Of a stretch of DNA of 64,000 nucleotides, positions 25,947-38,494 are shown one piece after another; position 1 is the first letter of the stretch, and every line of letters begins with the position of its first letter. The DNA lies in contig NC_073359.2 of NCBI RefSeq assembly GCF_027580225.2, positions 9,476,001-9,540,000 on the forward strand. Direction: 5' to 3'. Both the position numbers and the translations under genes were made by a program. The notes below the pieces were generated by a model that was not told where the DNA came from, ran no database searches, and saw nothing but the letters and a program-made list of their open reading frames with translations. The stretch is from Misgurnus anguillicaudatus (lineage: Eukaryota; Chordata; Actinopteri; Cypriniformes; Cobitidae).

Positions 25947-26170
25947 TTAAAGGCGGAGTCCACGATGTTTGAAAAACGCGTTGGAAAAGGAGACGGGCCG
26001 ACTACCAAAACACACTTATAGCCAATCAAATCAAATCAAATGCCGGGTTGCGTATGTGTGGGGCGGGTCTATCAACAGAAGGTCCAGATTCTATTGGGGT
26101 AGGGGCGTGATTGTTTAGGTGATTTCAAATATCAACATTGGCTTTCAAACATCATGGACTCCGCCTTTAA
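25947..26170. mobile_element. TTAA-type MITE, family VII
   Basis: The ends TTAAAGGCGGAGTCCACGAT and ATCATGGACTCCGCCTTTAA are near-perfect inverted repeats with TTAA at both ends. The 224-bp length and lack of coding sequence fit a MITE. Confidence 0.88.
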
Positions 26171-26233
26171 TGTACTTATTTTTATTAAAAAACCTCCGAC
26201 TCATTTAGACCGCACAGGTCACATTTACTGTCT

Positions 26234-26640
26234 AATGCTGCGTTCACACCAGCCACGGTTATTAAGTCAATGTGAAGACGCGTTGACGCGCATCTGGAGG
26301 TCTTGCGGTGCGAATGAGGTGTTTAGCGTGGCGCGGTAGACTTGATTCCGCCTCATGGTGCGGAACGCGCGAGTCGAAAAATTTGAACTTTGGCAGAAAA
26401 ACGTGCCGCTTTACCCAATCAGGAGCTTGCTCTAGTAGTGACGTGATTACAGGAAGCGAGCGGAGTCGCAGAAGCCCCTCCCATGATGTGAATTTCCACG
26501 TGAATGTCTCAATGACTACAATTTCTCGGGCGGCTTTCACGCGTTAATGAAACGAGTAAACTCTAAATGTTCAAGCGGCAAACTAGACGCGATAGACGTG
26601 AATTTGACGCCTCAAACGCGGCTGGTGTGAACCCACTGTT
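26234..26640. mobile_element. Compact MITE with GCGTTCACACCAGC ends
   Basis: The left end CTGCGTTCACACCAGCCACG and right end GCGGCTGGTGTGAACCCA are inverted. It shares TTGCTCTAGTAGTGACGTGA with the 5219-7193 element and gives the unexpanded form of that family. It is CpG-rich. Overlapping open frames on both strands are shadows. Confidence 0.8.
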
Positions 26641-28263
26641 AGGCTGCATCTCAATTTATACAACTTTGGGCAAACAGAAATTTTGTGTTGTGTTAATCGC
26701 ATGTTAATAAAATTTGTGGCGTTAGAATTAATTTGTGTTAACGCGTTATTCACAGCCCTAATTATAACACATATTTTTACTTACTATAGCTTTTGTTTTC
26801 TTAAGCAATGCTGAGAAAGCGTTTTCATCTGGCATATAATAAAGCAGGTAAAAAAACATAGTAGGGACCCAGGCTGTATCTGGGCCACAATATCAGAAAA
26901 AAATTGGGGTAGGCTAACTTCTTTCTAACTTCTTCAACCACTCTGAGTGCCCAGCAATCACCCAGTATACCTTTACAACTGCATAGGAACACAATGATAA
27001 TGACTCACAAGCACCATTTGCATCCCTAAAGTACTAACAATATTAACTTGTGTTAGTAAAGTGGTATTTTGTAATAAAAACATATTAATTAATATAAAAT
27101 AGCACCGTTTAGTATCAAACATGTGGTTTTGCCACACATTTTCTGGCTGGTAAGATTTTACTGTATAAAAACACTGTTTAAAAATGATTCATATTTGCTC
27201 TTTAGATAACATTGCCGTAATTCGCTGTCTGGAAGGCGAGACATGACACATTGAATCTTCTCAAAGCTGTCCTTGCCTTGGGAAGGAGATATTTTTTAAC
27301 CTCAGGTCTGAGTATGTATTTAGCCTGCGGCTGAACATTATTTCATACCTCATGTACATTGAAAGCTCACCTGCTTAGCCATGGGCTCAAACATAAAATA
27401 GTACAAGTGCTGAACTTACCTAGCTTGTGTTGTTTTTCTTTCGATGTATTAATTATGCTTACGTTTAAAGTCAAAAGGAAATTTCAGTTTGAGTTCAGGG
27501 TGCAGAAGGAGAGTATGCGTAATAAACTGAAATGTTTTTGTACTTTTGAGATGTTTAACTGTAAAGGCAGTACTAAAGATTATAACGGTCAGATTAGTAA
27601 GGATCAGAAAAAGGTAAAAACTGGCTGCCTTTTATGTGTATCACAGTTGTAATGTGTTACAAATGTAGCATCCTTCTGATTAAAATGTTAATTGTTGCAT
27701 ACAATGAATGTTATTTATAATGTTATAATGGTAACATTAATTGTTTTGTTGGTAACACACTTTTAAATCCTGCTACTCCATTCTAAACAATTTACTGAAG
27801 TGCTGCGAGTTTATTATGTTAGTTTTTGTAGCCCACATTATTTTAATGTCTTCTTTACTGGCAAAGTAAATGACAAAAAAATAAGACATTTTCTGTGGAT
27901 GTTTCACTCGCAGTGAAAACCAAAAATGAAAGTATCACATCAAAAAAATTAACAGAACAAGACTGCATTGTACGATAATAGGATGGACTGATTAAATCTG
28001 CCCTGCTCGTGGCAAGTCAATGCTTTAATGAAATGTAAAAATTGATTTCAGCTGGCTAGACAGTTTTTAAGTATGGACACTGGGAATTATTTTGATGGCG
28101 GAAAAAAATAGTTTTAATGCCGAAACTGTGCCAGAAGTTGAAAGGTTTACTTATTAAAATAATTTATGTCATAATCACAATATGCTAATACCCAATGAAT
28201 TTATTCATGTTATTGTAAAATAAATAATTTGTTAGGATATAAACTGTTTTATAAAAATAAAGA
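26641..28263. other. No gene seen
   Basis: AT-rich, single-copy-looking DNA. The 97-residue frame at 27359-27652 is Lys- and Phe-rich and has no recognisable domain or splice support. Confidence 0.4.
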
Positions 28264-28549
28264 TACACTCACTTAAAGGATTATTAGGAACACCATACTA
28301 ATACTGTGTTTGACCTCCTTTCACCTTCAGAACTGCCTTAATTCTGTGTGGCATTGATTCAACAAGGTGCTGAAAGCATTCTTTTGAAATGTTGGCCTAT
28401 ATGGATAGCATCTTGCAGTTAATGGAGATTTGTGGGATGCACATTCCGGGCACGAAGCTCCCATTCCACCACATCCCAAAGATGCTCTATTGGGTTGAGA
28501 TCTGGTGACTGTGGGGGCCATTTTAGTACAGTGAACTCATTGTCATGTT

Positions 28550-30048
28550 AAGTGCTTTAAGTGGCCCAAAAGAAGTGCCGGTACTCTATTTTTCTTTTTT
28601 TTTTGCTGACTGGACTTTTATATTGAAGGGGTTTTATATTCAGCAGTCAACAGACGAGCTTGTAAAAAATCAATAAATCCTTATATAAGTTTGTGGATTT
28701 GCTTGAGCTAAAAATAGCTATTGAACATACATAAAATGTGCAAAAGGTAGATATATAAGTAAAATTTTCAGCATGGTCAAATGCTAAAACTAGTTGTTCA
28801 GATAGAAAGAGCTTAAAAACAAAAACTTTAAAATGACACCAAGACCATGTCTATGGGTTCAAGAATAACAAAATACTGGCAATTTAAAACTAGAAAGTCA
28901 TCACTTTATTTTTTCCCATTGTTTTCCATTTTGCGGGTGGTAAAACTACTGTGCGCTTCGTTCAAATTCATTGACATTTCGTTGGGCAGTGTCCCAAACC
29001 AAAAAGGGCACCAAGGGGGGTGGTACTATTAGTTATATTACTAGCATCAACTTAGAAAAGTGATTATAATGGAAAATATAATAAGAATTAAAGTGTGACA
29101 AAAAATATTCAATATGATTTACCTGCTGGCTTGATGGATCTTTGAATCCATGTTTGCAATGTTGAACTGCCTTTAGAAGCAGCCTCCCTTTCCGTTCTCT
29201 GTCTTTATTTTGTGAAGGCATTTGTGTTTTTTGTATTTTTGCCTACAAAGTGTGCCAACAACAGCAAATTTAGTGTTTATATTAACTTAGATCTGATCGG
29301 GAACATTAAATCCATTAGACAAGCGATAATAGTAAGAATGTGGATATTTTGTTGTTGTTTGCTTGCTAAGTTGTTAGCACTTTTACATTTTACAAATACA
29401 TAAACAAACTTCCAAATGAGTAATTCTGCGGTTTAACAGCTGATATAATGTAATAAATCTACCTGTTAATGCAACGAACTTCTTCAGAAACTGTCGTCCA
29501 GGCAGAGAGTGCACACAGAGATGCTGCGGAGCGGGCGGGAAAACACGAAGTGGATTAGCGGAATCAGTGGATCTTTAGCGGTCTTTAGGATCTTTTTATA
29601 GATCACAACCTTTGCGTGCGAAATTACGGAGGATAAAATACGGGAGATTTAAGGGAAAATACTAATACAGGAGGACGGCGGGAAAGGGTAAAATACGGGA
29701 CTTTCCCGGCCAAAACGGGATACTTGACGGGTATGAGTCACACCTCTCCACAACACGTTGAGGCTGACTGACAGCAAAGGCGACGCATGCGCTTTTAACT
29801 TGTAAACTCAAGGGTGTATGGGTAATGTAGTCTCTGCTCTCGGTGGGACGAATTAGGAAGTGTACATTGTGAAGAGCGCCCTGAAAAGCGGCAGCGCAGC
29901 CAAAGGATTAATACCTCTGATTTAAACAGAAATGAGCGTTCCGGTACGCTAAAAGCACGTTCTGGGCTCAGGGAGAGGTGGGCTCAAGAGCTATTTTTAG
30001 AAGTGGCGGTACTGAGTGCCGGCGCGTTCCGGCCCACTTAAAGCACTG
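28550..30048. mobile_element. 1.5-kb non-autonomous hAT element in the Tc1 relic
   Basis: GTCATGTT flanks both sides exactly (28542-28549 and 30049-30056), an 8-bp duplication. The duplicated bases are part of the Tc1 transposase sequence. The ends AAGTGCTTTAAGTGGCC and the reverse complement of the right end, CAGTGCTTTAAGTGGGCC, are inverted repeats. No hAT transposase motifs were found. GGACTTTCCCGGCCAAAAC near 29698 belongs to a GC-rich internal block. Confidence 0.9.
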
Positions 30049-30097
30049 GTCATGTTCAAGAAACCAATTTGAAATGATTCGAGCTTTGTGACATGGT

Positions 30098-31277
30098 AGG
30101 GTTCGACATTAAGGCTTGTCCAGGATTTTTTGTAGGACAAGTGTAAGAGAAAATTAGTTGTCCGACTGGACAAGTTAAATGTGCCGTTAACGCGCAGTGC
30201 AAACAACGAGCGGAATATTGAACAGAGAGCGCAGCGCGCCAACACACAAACACACACGTTTACACCTGTAATTGTTACTAAACAAGCTGCGCGCGCATGA
30301 AACCTGATCGCTGAACATGAAGTCGCTGGAAGTAAACAAAAGAAGGATAATACCATGGACAGACGGCTGTGCGCTGTAATTATGTCTCCGTGGTTGTTAT
30401 ACATAGTTTGTATACAGCACTCTAGACAAACTGTTCATTTTCAGAATGAATCGCGGATGCGGCTTGAAAACAACGCTTTAATGCATTTCAAACGGCGAAG
30501 ACAAAAAATTTCCGAGGCTCCGCCCGCACCTCCTCGCAACTCCAGGTATGTCCGCGATTTGTCATTGTGCTAATATTGCTAATAGAAACGGTCAACAAAC
30601 ACTTCCTCATCCGATAATGCACTGCGCAGTTGACTACGGCAGCTGGTTTAGTCCAAAATGCGCAGTACTTTTGCAGTTAGGTCGGTTCGATCTCGGATCG
30701 TGTTCTCACCACAAACGAACCGCTCTAGAGTTCGTTTGAAAGCGAACCGAGACCACCTCTGCAAGCTGGTCTCGGTCCGCTTGTTTGGTCCGCTTCTGGT
30801 GCGCACCAGAGTTCGATTGCTGCATTCTCACCTGCCCAAACGAACTGCACCAACTGAGCAATCAAACTCTGGTACGATTCAATCGAACTAAACAAGGCAG
30901 GTGTGAAAACCCCCTTATTTGATTAAATAGTTTTTAAAAAAAAACATGAGGTTGAATTATGACTATAAAATGTATGTTAATCTCAATTCATTTTAATTAA
31001 AATTGAAGTATTGTAGCAATTGTATGTTAAACATCATTGTGATTAACGCACCTATAATAATTAGAAGTATTTTAAGGTTGGATGATAGAGATTTTATGTG
31101 CCCCTGCCTGGCCACCCCTATGAAAAATCCCTTGCTCCGCCACTGATTAGCAAAACACAAAAAATAAATTACATTATAAATCTTTACCCGGACAAGTGAA
31201 TTTTGTGCATGGACAAGTGAAACATTAATTTACTTGTCCCAAGGACAAGTTCCTCAAAAAGTTAATGTCAAGCCCTG
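30098..31277. mobile_element. 1.2-kb hAT-like element in the Tc1 relic
   Basis: The left end AGGGTTCGACATTAAGGCTT and the reverse complement of the right end, CAGGGCTTGACATTAACTTT, are inverted. GGACAAGTG/TTGTCC words crowd both ends. The flanking Tc1 sequence (GACATGGT and TACATGGT) does not show a clean 8-bp duplication and part of the Tc1 transposase is lost here. A further MITE-like block with GGTTCGATCTCGGATCG and GGCAGGTGTGAAAACCCCC lies at about 30680-30917. No complete transposase was seen. Confidence 0.7.
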
Positions 31278-31466
31278 GGGTACATGGTGGTCATAAAGGG
31301 ATGGACGTGGTTAGAAACAATGCTCAGGTAGGCCGTGGCATTTAAACGATGCCCAATTGGCACTAAAGGGCCTAAAGTGTGCCAAGAAAACATCCCCCAC
31401 ACCATTACACCATTGCATTAATGAGAAATTGAACAGGTGTTCCTAATAATCCTTTAGGTGAGTGTA

Positions 31467-32455
31467 TTTTTTTATTAAGAAGGCAGCAAGATCTGAAATA
31501 TCACAAATGTGCATATCAAAATACACTTTGCAATAACTGATACTGAAGTTATTCATAGTCAGAGTTTTAGGTTGATGCAGATAGCAGAGAGACTAGTTAG
31601 ACAAAGAGAGTGATGGTTTCTTTTCACAGTAAGAATGTAAAGCATGCGTGCTATAATATAATTTTCAGTTTTTAAATTTTTTTAGTAAGTGATTTTACAA
31701 ATTAATAATTAAAGTATTATTGTATTGCATATCGCATTATTTAGTTTTTCGCATATTGCATGTTCTTCAATATTGTGCAGCCCTATTAAGATATAAACAA
31801 AATTTTCTAAGAGATTTTTACTTTATTTATTAATAACATAAATAATCCTCTTGGTAATGCGGACCATGGCAACTTTATGCATTCTGCATTCTCAGTGCAA
31901 AAAAGTGAGTCCAGCGGGCAGAGGAGGATATATCTGTGCCATCTCCAACTTTACATGAACAATTCTAGGCAGTGTTAAAAAGACAGTCAATAGCAGACGT
32001 ATAATCGGGGCGATGGGATAGAGAACAGAATTCCCTCTGTGCTACAGCTCCATATTTTGGCTCGACCAACGAAGAACATTGTTGTCCTTACACAGTGCTA
32101 AGCCAGTGCCATTATACATTGCCTATTTTATAATATAAGGGTTACACTTGTATCATTGGTTGGTTTTCCAGTGCACGGAAGAATGAAATATCAACCAACT
32201 TGGTTGATGAATGTTCAACCTCAATGTGAATACATACATAGGAATTCATACAGAATCATTTTTGAATCACCATTTCCTCATGGTGTGTAGCATGCTTCAG
32301 TAACTTTTTCGGAAAAAAAAAAGTTTTCCCCATGCTACCATTTAATGATAACTCCGTTTATAAAACCTGTTTAAATTTTAAATAGAGCCTGTCTGCATCA
32401 TGAGAGCTGCCATGTTGAGCATCCTGAATCTTCTGAACCTCTTTTTCTCTTCCAG
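31467..32455. other. No gene seen
   Basis: Single-copy-looking DNA leading up to a strong splice acceptor at 32455. TTCTGAAC before the acceptor at 32431-32438 could serve as a branch site. Confidence 0.4.
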
Positions 32456-32626
32456 CACCCCTCAGATGTTCTGCACAGATCTCGCCCCGGGTCATCGCCT
32501 CTCACTGCTGCCTGCTTTCATGTGTTCACTCCGGGGCTCCAGGGCCGACAGACCCACTCGTCCTGAAACTCTCTTCCTGTTTTGTGGCCCCTGGGCACTG
32601 GTTTCATACCACCCATTATGGCAAAA
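32456..32626 (+). other. Candidate host exon, 171 bp
   Basis: The segment is preceded by a pyrimidine-rich tract ending CTCTTTTTCTCTTCCAG and followed by GTAAGT, both close to splice consensus. Its length is exactly 57 codons and it is clearly GC-richer than its flanks. Two of three frames are open throughout. One reads CVHSGAPGPTDPLVLKLSSC in the middle, the other TPQMFCTDLAPGHRLSLLPA at its start. ATGGCAAAA directly before the donor could also be an initiator in a 5' leader exon. I do not recognise the protein, and no neighbouring exon was found. It could be coding, untranslated, or a chance match. Confidence 0.4.
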
Positions 32627-33429
32627 GTAAGTCAAGTGGAGATATGGGGTTTGTTTGGTTTATGACGAACAGTTTAGGCAAGCAGATTGTAAAGGTGTAT
32701 GATTTACCAATGGTTTTACTTTTAAGTGGTCTCAGATTTTTGTTTTTTAGACAAATTCATGATGACCAGTGAATTCCCAACATGTATATCTATTCATAAA
32801 TGTACACTTTTGGGTTTGGCGTGTGATACACAAAGACCTCACATATAAGGTTCCTCACATGGTGGTCTGTCCTAGCTCATGTTCTGTATGATTCTCTATA
32901 TATACCCAGTCAAATTATACATCTGCATCTTTACATGTTTACCACAGAAAATGTATGGAATGTATTTTATAACCTTTATGGAAAAACTTTTGGATTCGAG
33001 CCCAGTACACCACATGCTTGTAATTTCTTTAATGTGAGAATAAAGCTGTTTCACACAGCAGGACTTTTAAAAATGCTTGCTCGAAAGATCCTTTCAAACA
33101 CTTTAAAGGTCTTCGAATGGACATTTGCAGGAACGGCTCTTTAAGAAAGATCTTTATTTCTTATACTTACTGTAGAAACGTAAGTGCTGTTGTCTGTTTT
33201 GTTTGGTATACAGTAGTTTTGCTTTTAAGGGTAAGGGACACTTGCTTTAATTTTTGTGTGGTTTGAGGAGAGACATTGTTGAGTCACAGACAGTCATAAT
33301 TATGGATGTCCTTTGTGACAGAGAAGCCGAAGAATCTGATGGGCTGTGATTAAAACCATAATCAGGTTATTACCAGAAACAGTCCTGCTTTATAGCCATA
33401 ACTAGATGTTTGCCCAAGTTGAAGACATC
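32627..33429. other. No gene seen
   Basis: Single-copy-looking sequence between the exon-like segment and the G/T-rich array. The 69-residue frame at 32935-33144 has no recognised domain. Confidence 0.4.
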
Positions 33430-36243
33430 AACATGATGCAAGGGGGGCTGTATTTGGTTGCCAAGACGTTGCTAGGATGTCAATATCACAAGTTACATGT
33501 CTGAGTTGTTAGGGTGTTATGGATGGTTGTTAGGGTGTTGTTTGTGTGTTCTTGGTTGTTGTTGAGTAACAACTGGGTCAATGCGCAATGTTTTCATTTA
33601 TGTAAATGTAACATGCAATGCGTCCGGGGTTGTTAGTGTGTACTGGGTGTTTGTTAGGGTGTTGTTAGTGTGTATAAGGTGCTTGTCAGGGTGTTGTTAG
33701 TGTGTTTTGGATGGGTGTTGATAGTGTGTTCTGGGTGTTTGTTAGAGTGTTGTTTGTGTGTTAAGGGTGTTGTTAGTTTATTCTGGGTGGTTACTATGGT
33801 GTTAGTGTGTTCTGGGACATTGTTAAGGTGTTACTGGTGTGTTCTGGTTGGTTGCTAAGTTGTTTTTAGTGTCTTTTGGTCACTACGGCGTTGTTGTGTT
33901 CCGAGAGGTTGTTAAGGTGTGATTTGTGTGTACTTGGTGGTAACTAGAGTGTTGTTAGTGTCTTCTGGGGGTACCTAGGGGGGTTAGTGTGTTCTAAGAG
34001 GTTGTTCAGGTGTTGTTGGTGTGTTTTTGGTGGTAGTTAGGCTGTTAGTGTGTTCTGGGTGGTTGCTAGGGTATTGTGTGTTTTAGGTGCTTCTTAGGGT
34101 GTTGTTAGTGTGTTATGGGTGGTTTTTACGGTGTTGTTTGTGTGTTCTGGTGATTGCTACAAAAGGGTGATGTTAGTTAGAAGGAAGGTGTTGTTAGTGT
34201 CTTCTGAGTGGTCAATAGGGGGTTAGTGTGTTCTGAGAGGTTGTTCAGGTGTTGTTGGTGTGTTCTGTGTGGGAGTTAGGGTGTTGATAGTGTTTTTTGG
34301 GTGTTTGTTAGAGTGTTGTGTGTTAAGGGTGATTATAAGGGTGTTGTTAGTTTCTTCTGGGTGGTTACTATGGTGTTAGTGTGTTCTGGGACATTGTTAG
34401 GGTGTTCCTGGTGTGTTCTGGTTGGTTGCTAAGTTGTTTTTAGTGTCTTTTGGTCACTACAGCGTTGTTGTGTTCCGAGAGGTTGTTAAGGTGTGATTTG
34501 TGTGTACTGGTGGTAACTAGGGTATTGTTAGTGTCTTCTGGGGGTCACTAGGGGGCTTAGTGTGTTCTGAGAGGTTGTTCAGGTGTTGTTGGTGTGTTGT
34601 GGGTAGTATTTAGACTGTTAGTGTGTTCTGGGTGGTTGGTAGGGTGTTGTAAGTGTGTTGTAGGTGACTATTAGGGTGTTGTTAGTGTGTTATAGGTGTT
34701 TTTTACGGTGTTGTTTGTGTGTTCTGGTGATTGCTACAAAAGGGTGATGCTAGTTAGAATGAAGGTGTTGTTAGTGTCTTTTGAGTGGTCAATAGGGGGT
34801 TAGTGTGTTCTGAGAGGTTGTTCAGGTGTTGTTGATGTGTTCTGGGTGGGAGTTAGGGTGTTGATAGTGTGTTCTGGGTGTTTGTTAGAGTGTTGTTTGT
34901 GTGTTAAGGGTGGTTGTAAGGGTGTTGTTAGTTTCTTCTGGGTGGTTACTATGGTGTTAGTGTGTTCTGGGACATTGTTAGGGTGTTGCTGGTGTGTTCT
35001 GGTTGGTTCCTAAGTTGTTTTTAGTGTCTTTTGGTCACTACGGCGTTGTTGTGTTCCGAGAGGTTGTTAAGGTGTGATTTGTGTGTACTGGGTGTTAACT
35101 AGGGTATTGTTAGTGTCTTCTGGGGGTCACTAGGGGGCTTAGTGTGTTCTGAGAAGTTGTTCAGGTGTTGTTGGTGTTTTTTGGGTGGTAGTTAGGCTGT
35201 TAGTGTGTTCTGGTTGGTTGCTAGGGTGTTGTGTGTTTTAGGTGCTTCTAAGGGTGTTGTTAGTGTGTTATAGGTGTTTTTTACGGTGTTGTTTGTGTGT
35301 TCTGGTGATTTCTACAAAAGGGTGATGCTAGTTAGAATGAAGGTGTTGTTAGTGTCTTCTGAGTGGTCAATAGGGGGTTAGTGTGTTCTGAGAGGTTGTT
35401 CAGGTGTTGTTGGTGCGTTCTGGGTGGGAGTTAGGGTGTTGATAGTGTTTTCTGGGTGTTTGTTAGAGTGTTGTTTGTGTGTTAAGGGTGGTTGTAAGGG
35501 TGTTGTTAGTTTCTTCTGGGTGGTTACTATGGTGTAAGTGTGTTCTGGGACATTGTTAGGGTGTTGCTGGTGTGTTCTGGTTGGTTCCTAAGTTGTTTTT
35601 AGTGTCTTTTGGTCACTACGGCGTTGTTGTGTTCCGAGAGGTTGTTAAGGTGTGATTTGTGTGTACTGGGTGGTAACTAGGGTGTTGTTAGTGTCTTCTG
35701 AGGGTACCTAGGGGGGTAGTGTGTTCTAAGAGGTTGTTCAGGTGTTGTTGGTGTGTTTTGGGTGGTAGTTGGGCTGTTAGTGTGTTGTGGTTGGTTGCTA
35801 GGGTGTTGTAAGTGTGTTTTAGGTGCTTCTAAGGGTGTTGTTAGTGTGTTATGGGTGGTTTTTACGGTGTTGTATGTGTGTTCTGGTTGGTTGCTAAGTT
35901 GTTTTTAGTGTCTTTTGGTCACTACGGCGTTGTTGTGTTCCGAGAGGTTGTTAAGGTATGATTTGTGTGTACTGGGTGGTAACTAGGGTGTTGTTAGTGT
36001 CTTCTGGGGGTACCTAGGGGGGTTAGTGTGTTCTAAGAGGTTGTTCAGGTGTTGTTGGTGTGTTTTGGGTGGTAGTTAGGCTGTTAGTGTGTTCTGGTTG
36101 GTTGCTAGGGTGTTGTAAGTGTGTTTTAGGTGCTTCTAAGGGTGTTGTTAGTGTGTTATGGGTGGTTTTTACGGTCTTGTTTGTGTGTTCTGGTGATTGC
36201 TACAAAAGGGTGATGTTAGTTAGAAGGAAGGTGTTGTTAGTGT

Positions 36244-36264
36244 CTTCTGAGTAGGGATGTAACG
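36244..36264. repeat. hAT left target duplication and inverted repeat
   Basis: CTTCTGAG (36244-36251) is the 8-bp target duplication. TAGGGATGTAACG (36252-36264) is the left terminal inverted repeat. Confidence 0.96.
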
Positions 36265-36343
36265 ATATTGACGATATCGCGCTACCGCGGTTGTAAACGT
36301 GTCTCGGTATCGTCGTGGTTGGGTTACAATATTAAAATGACAT

Positions 36344-38494
36344 GTGTCCGTCAAAAGCAAGATGAATAAACACAGTCCCGCGGAACAAATCATTGTTAAC
36401 TACATAGACCATGATCCTTTGCGCTGCGTCGTCACAACAACCGTTGTTAAGCCAATAGGATTGCACGCTGCACGCTATAGTACCCAAACAAGCTCACAAG
36501 CCAGCATGGCCGACAGCGATACTCGTAAGGATGAAAACAATAACCCAGAATTTGAGAATGAGATTGCGCCAGCCCCTGCAGCTTTTAAATCAGATGTCTG
36601 GAAACATTTTGGTTTCGCCGTGTCAAAAAACGCAAAAGGAGAGAAGGTGGTGGACAGACAATGGACTATGTGCAAGCACTGCCACATTAAAGTGCGATAC
36701 AACATGGGAAACACAAGCAACATGCGAAGTCATCTGACGACCCATCATCCCGAAAAGTTTGCAGATTCTCTCACAAAGAAAGTCGTGTCCGGTCAAAAAT
36801 CCCTGAAGGAGGCATTTTCAACAACTATGCCACACAGCAGCGCCAGGGCTCAAGAAATCACGAGGTACATCGCGGAATACATAGCGTGTGATTTACGTCC
36901 CTTTTCTGCAGTAGATGGCAAAGGATTTAAAAGGTTAGTTGCCAAGCTTGAGCCGAAGTATCAAATGCCGTCGCGGGCTCATTTTAGTCTAACTGTGTTC
37001 CCTGCTCTTTACCGTGAGACAAAAGAACGTGTCATGTTGAACCTTAAACAGTCTGAGTGCATTGCTATTACCACTGATGGGTGGACTTCCAGAGCGACTC
37101 ACAGTTACATTACTATTACGGCACATGGTTTGACGAGTGAATGGGAAATGCAGAGTTACGTTTTACAAACTAGACAGCTTAGCGAATCACACACTGGCGT
37201 AAACATAGCCGAATTCCTTAAATCTGCAGTCAAAGAGTGGGGGCTGGACAAGATTGGAACAAGGATCGCTGTTGTTACTGACAACGTGAGCAACATGCGC
37301 GTTGCAGTTAAGGAAGCCGAACTGTCCCCTCACATACGGTGCTTTGCGCACACACTAAACCTGGCCTCCCAAGCAGGTTTAAAAGTCAACGCAGTGAGCC
37401 GGCTACTCGGCAGAGTCAGACGTGTAGCAAGTTTTTTTCACCGCAGTTCTACAGCCACAGCCGTGCTGACCACCAAACAAAAACTACTCAATCTCCCTGT
37501 ACCTAAACTCATTATTGATGTAGTGACAAGATGGAATAGCTCTCTGGACATGGTGGAGCGCTACCTTGAACAACAACAAGCTGGTGCTGCAGCTCTACTG
37601 AGTGATGAACTGAGACACAAGTCGCGTGAAATTGACACTTTGGACACATCTGACATTGCAAATGCAGAGGATCTTGTGAAGATTCTTTTACCAATAAAAA
37701 AGGCCACAACTGTTCTCTGTGATGAGTCGCAACCAACAATATCTCTCATTTCACCACTAAAACAAATGATTCAAGACAGCATGGCCACAGATAATCACGA
37801 CTCAAATGCCATTGCTCAGATGAAGGCAGCCATTTTGTAGGATCTTACTGACAGATACCAAGGAGAGGATGAAAAGTTCATGCAGGAGAGCAGTGCTTTG
37901 GATCCACGCTTTCGGACCTTGCAACATCTAGGCAGTGGAGAGAGAGAGGACGTCTTTGAACGAATAAAGTTCAAAGCATCACAGATGCAACAACAGGTAA
38001 AAAATGTTAACGCTGTGCCATAGAGAAAATTGAGAGAAATACAATAAAATGTAACAAAATGCTAATATAATGTCTTATCATTTATGAACCAGGACCAAGA
38101 TGTGCTGCCCAGGAGCCCACATGCAGCAGATGTGGACGACAGCAGCGCAAGCTTTGTGCCTCCTCTTAAGAAGCATGCCCTTGAGGACCTCCTTGGCTCT
38201 TCTTTTAGCAGTAATCAAGTCACAGGTGGAATTCAGGCAGAAATTGACTCTTACTGCAAAGAAGCATTAGTTTCTCTGTCTGCTTGCCCTCTTAAATGGT
38301 GGAGAGAAAATGCAGGGCGGTATCCTATTCTGTCTTCATTAGCAAAGACCTACCTGTGTATACCCGCTACCTCTGTGCCCAGTGAAAGGGTATTTTCAAC
38401 AGCTGGGGATATTGTAAATGCCCAAAGGTCTCTTCTTCTCCCTTGCAATGTTGATCTTTTGATCTTTCTAAAGAAAAATTTGAACATTAGCTAA
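36344..38494 (+). pseudogene. hAT transposase with BED zinc finger (ZBED-like), one premature stop
   Basis: hAT transposases bind element ends and cut and paste the DNA in the nucleus. The open frame starts at 36344, but Met55 (36506, in GCCAGCATGG) is the better start by context. Visible parts: BED finger with C110, C113, H130 and H134/135; ITTDGWTS with D245 (first catalytic Asp); VVTDNVSNM with D313 (second); CFAHTLNL at 333-340; TRWNSS at 395-400. A TAG at 37838-37840 ends the first 498 codons. The same frame stays open after it to 37996, then a phase-0 intron-like gap leads to a second exon carrying the hAT dimerisation region with PATSVPSERVFSTAGD, which holds the catalytic Glu. All catalytic residues survive, so a single base change seems to separate this from a full-length protein. 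Readthrough cannot be judged from sequence. Confidence 0.93.
37997..38092 (+). other. Likely intron of the hAT transposase, 96 bp
   Basis: The frame reaches CAACAG at 37996, followed by GTAAAAAATG. The frame resumes after TTTATGAACCAG at 38093 with GACCAAGATGTG in the same phase. Within the gap the frame meets a stop (TAG at about 38021). The acceptor lacks a good pyrimidine tract, so splicing is inference. Confidence 0.6.

Larger units (their letters stand above)
28300..31411 (-). pseudogene. Tc1-like transposase, three fragments
   Basis: Tc1-family transposases cut and paste DNA with a DD34E catalytic triad in the nucleus. On the minus strand 31411-31278 reads GVMVWGMFSW and continues to HPFMTTMYP without a stop. 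After an insert, 30097-30049 reads PCHKARIISNWFLEHD. After a second insert, 28547 onward reads [23 protein letters not shown], which carries the third acidic catalytic residue (E of PIE). An in-frame TAA near 28427 and a frameshift follow. The DNA-binding N-terminus and the region just before PCHK are missing. It cannot encode a working enzyme. Family identity is from motifs I recognise. Confidence 0.88.
28264..31466 (-). mobile_element. Tc1-like transposon relic, split by two hAT inserts
   Basis: The terminal repeats ACTCACTTAAAGGATTATTA and TAATAATCCTTTAGGTGAGT are inverted, and TA flanks each side (28264-28265 and 31465-31466), the Tc1/mariner target. Minus-strand remains of a Tc1-type transposase survive in three pieces. 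The N-terminal half is deleted near 31411, and the centre is replaced by inserts at 28550-30048 and 30098-31277. Confidence 0.9.

Noticed and set aside
28327..28521. 64-codon minus-strand frame in the Tc1 relic
   Set aside because: It is out of frame with the recognisable transposase peptide on the same strand.
36475..37749. Open frames antisense or out of frame within the hAT transposase
   Set aside because: They are shadows of the real transposase frame.
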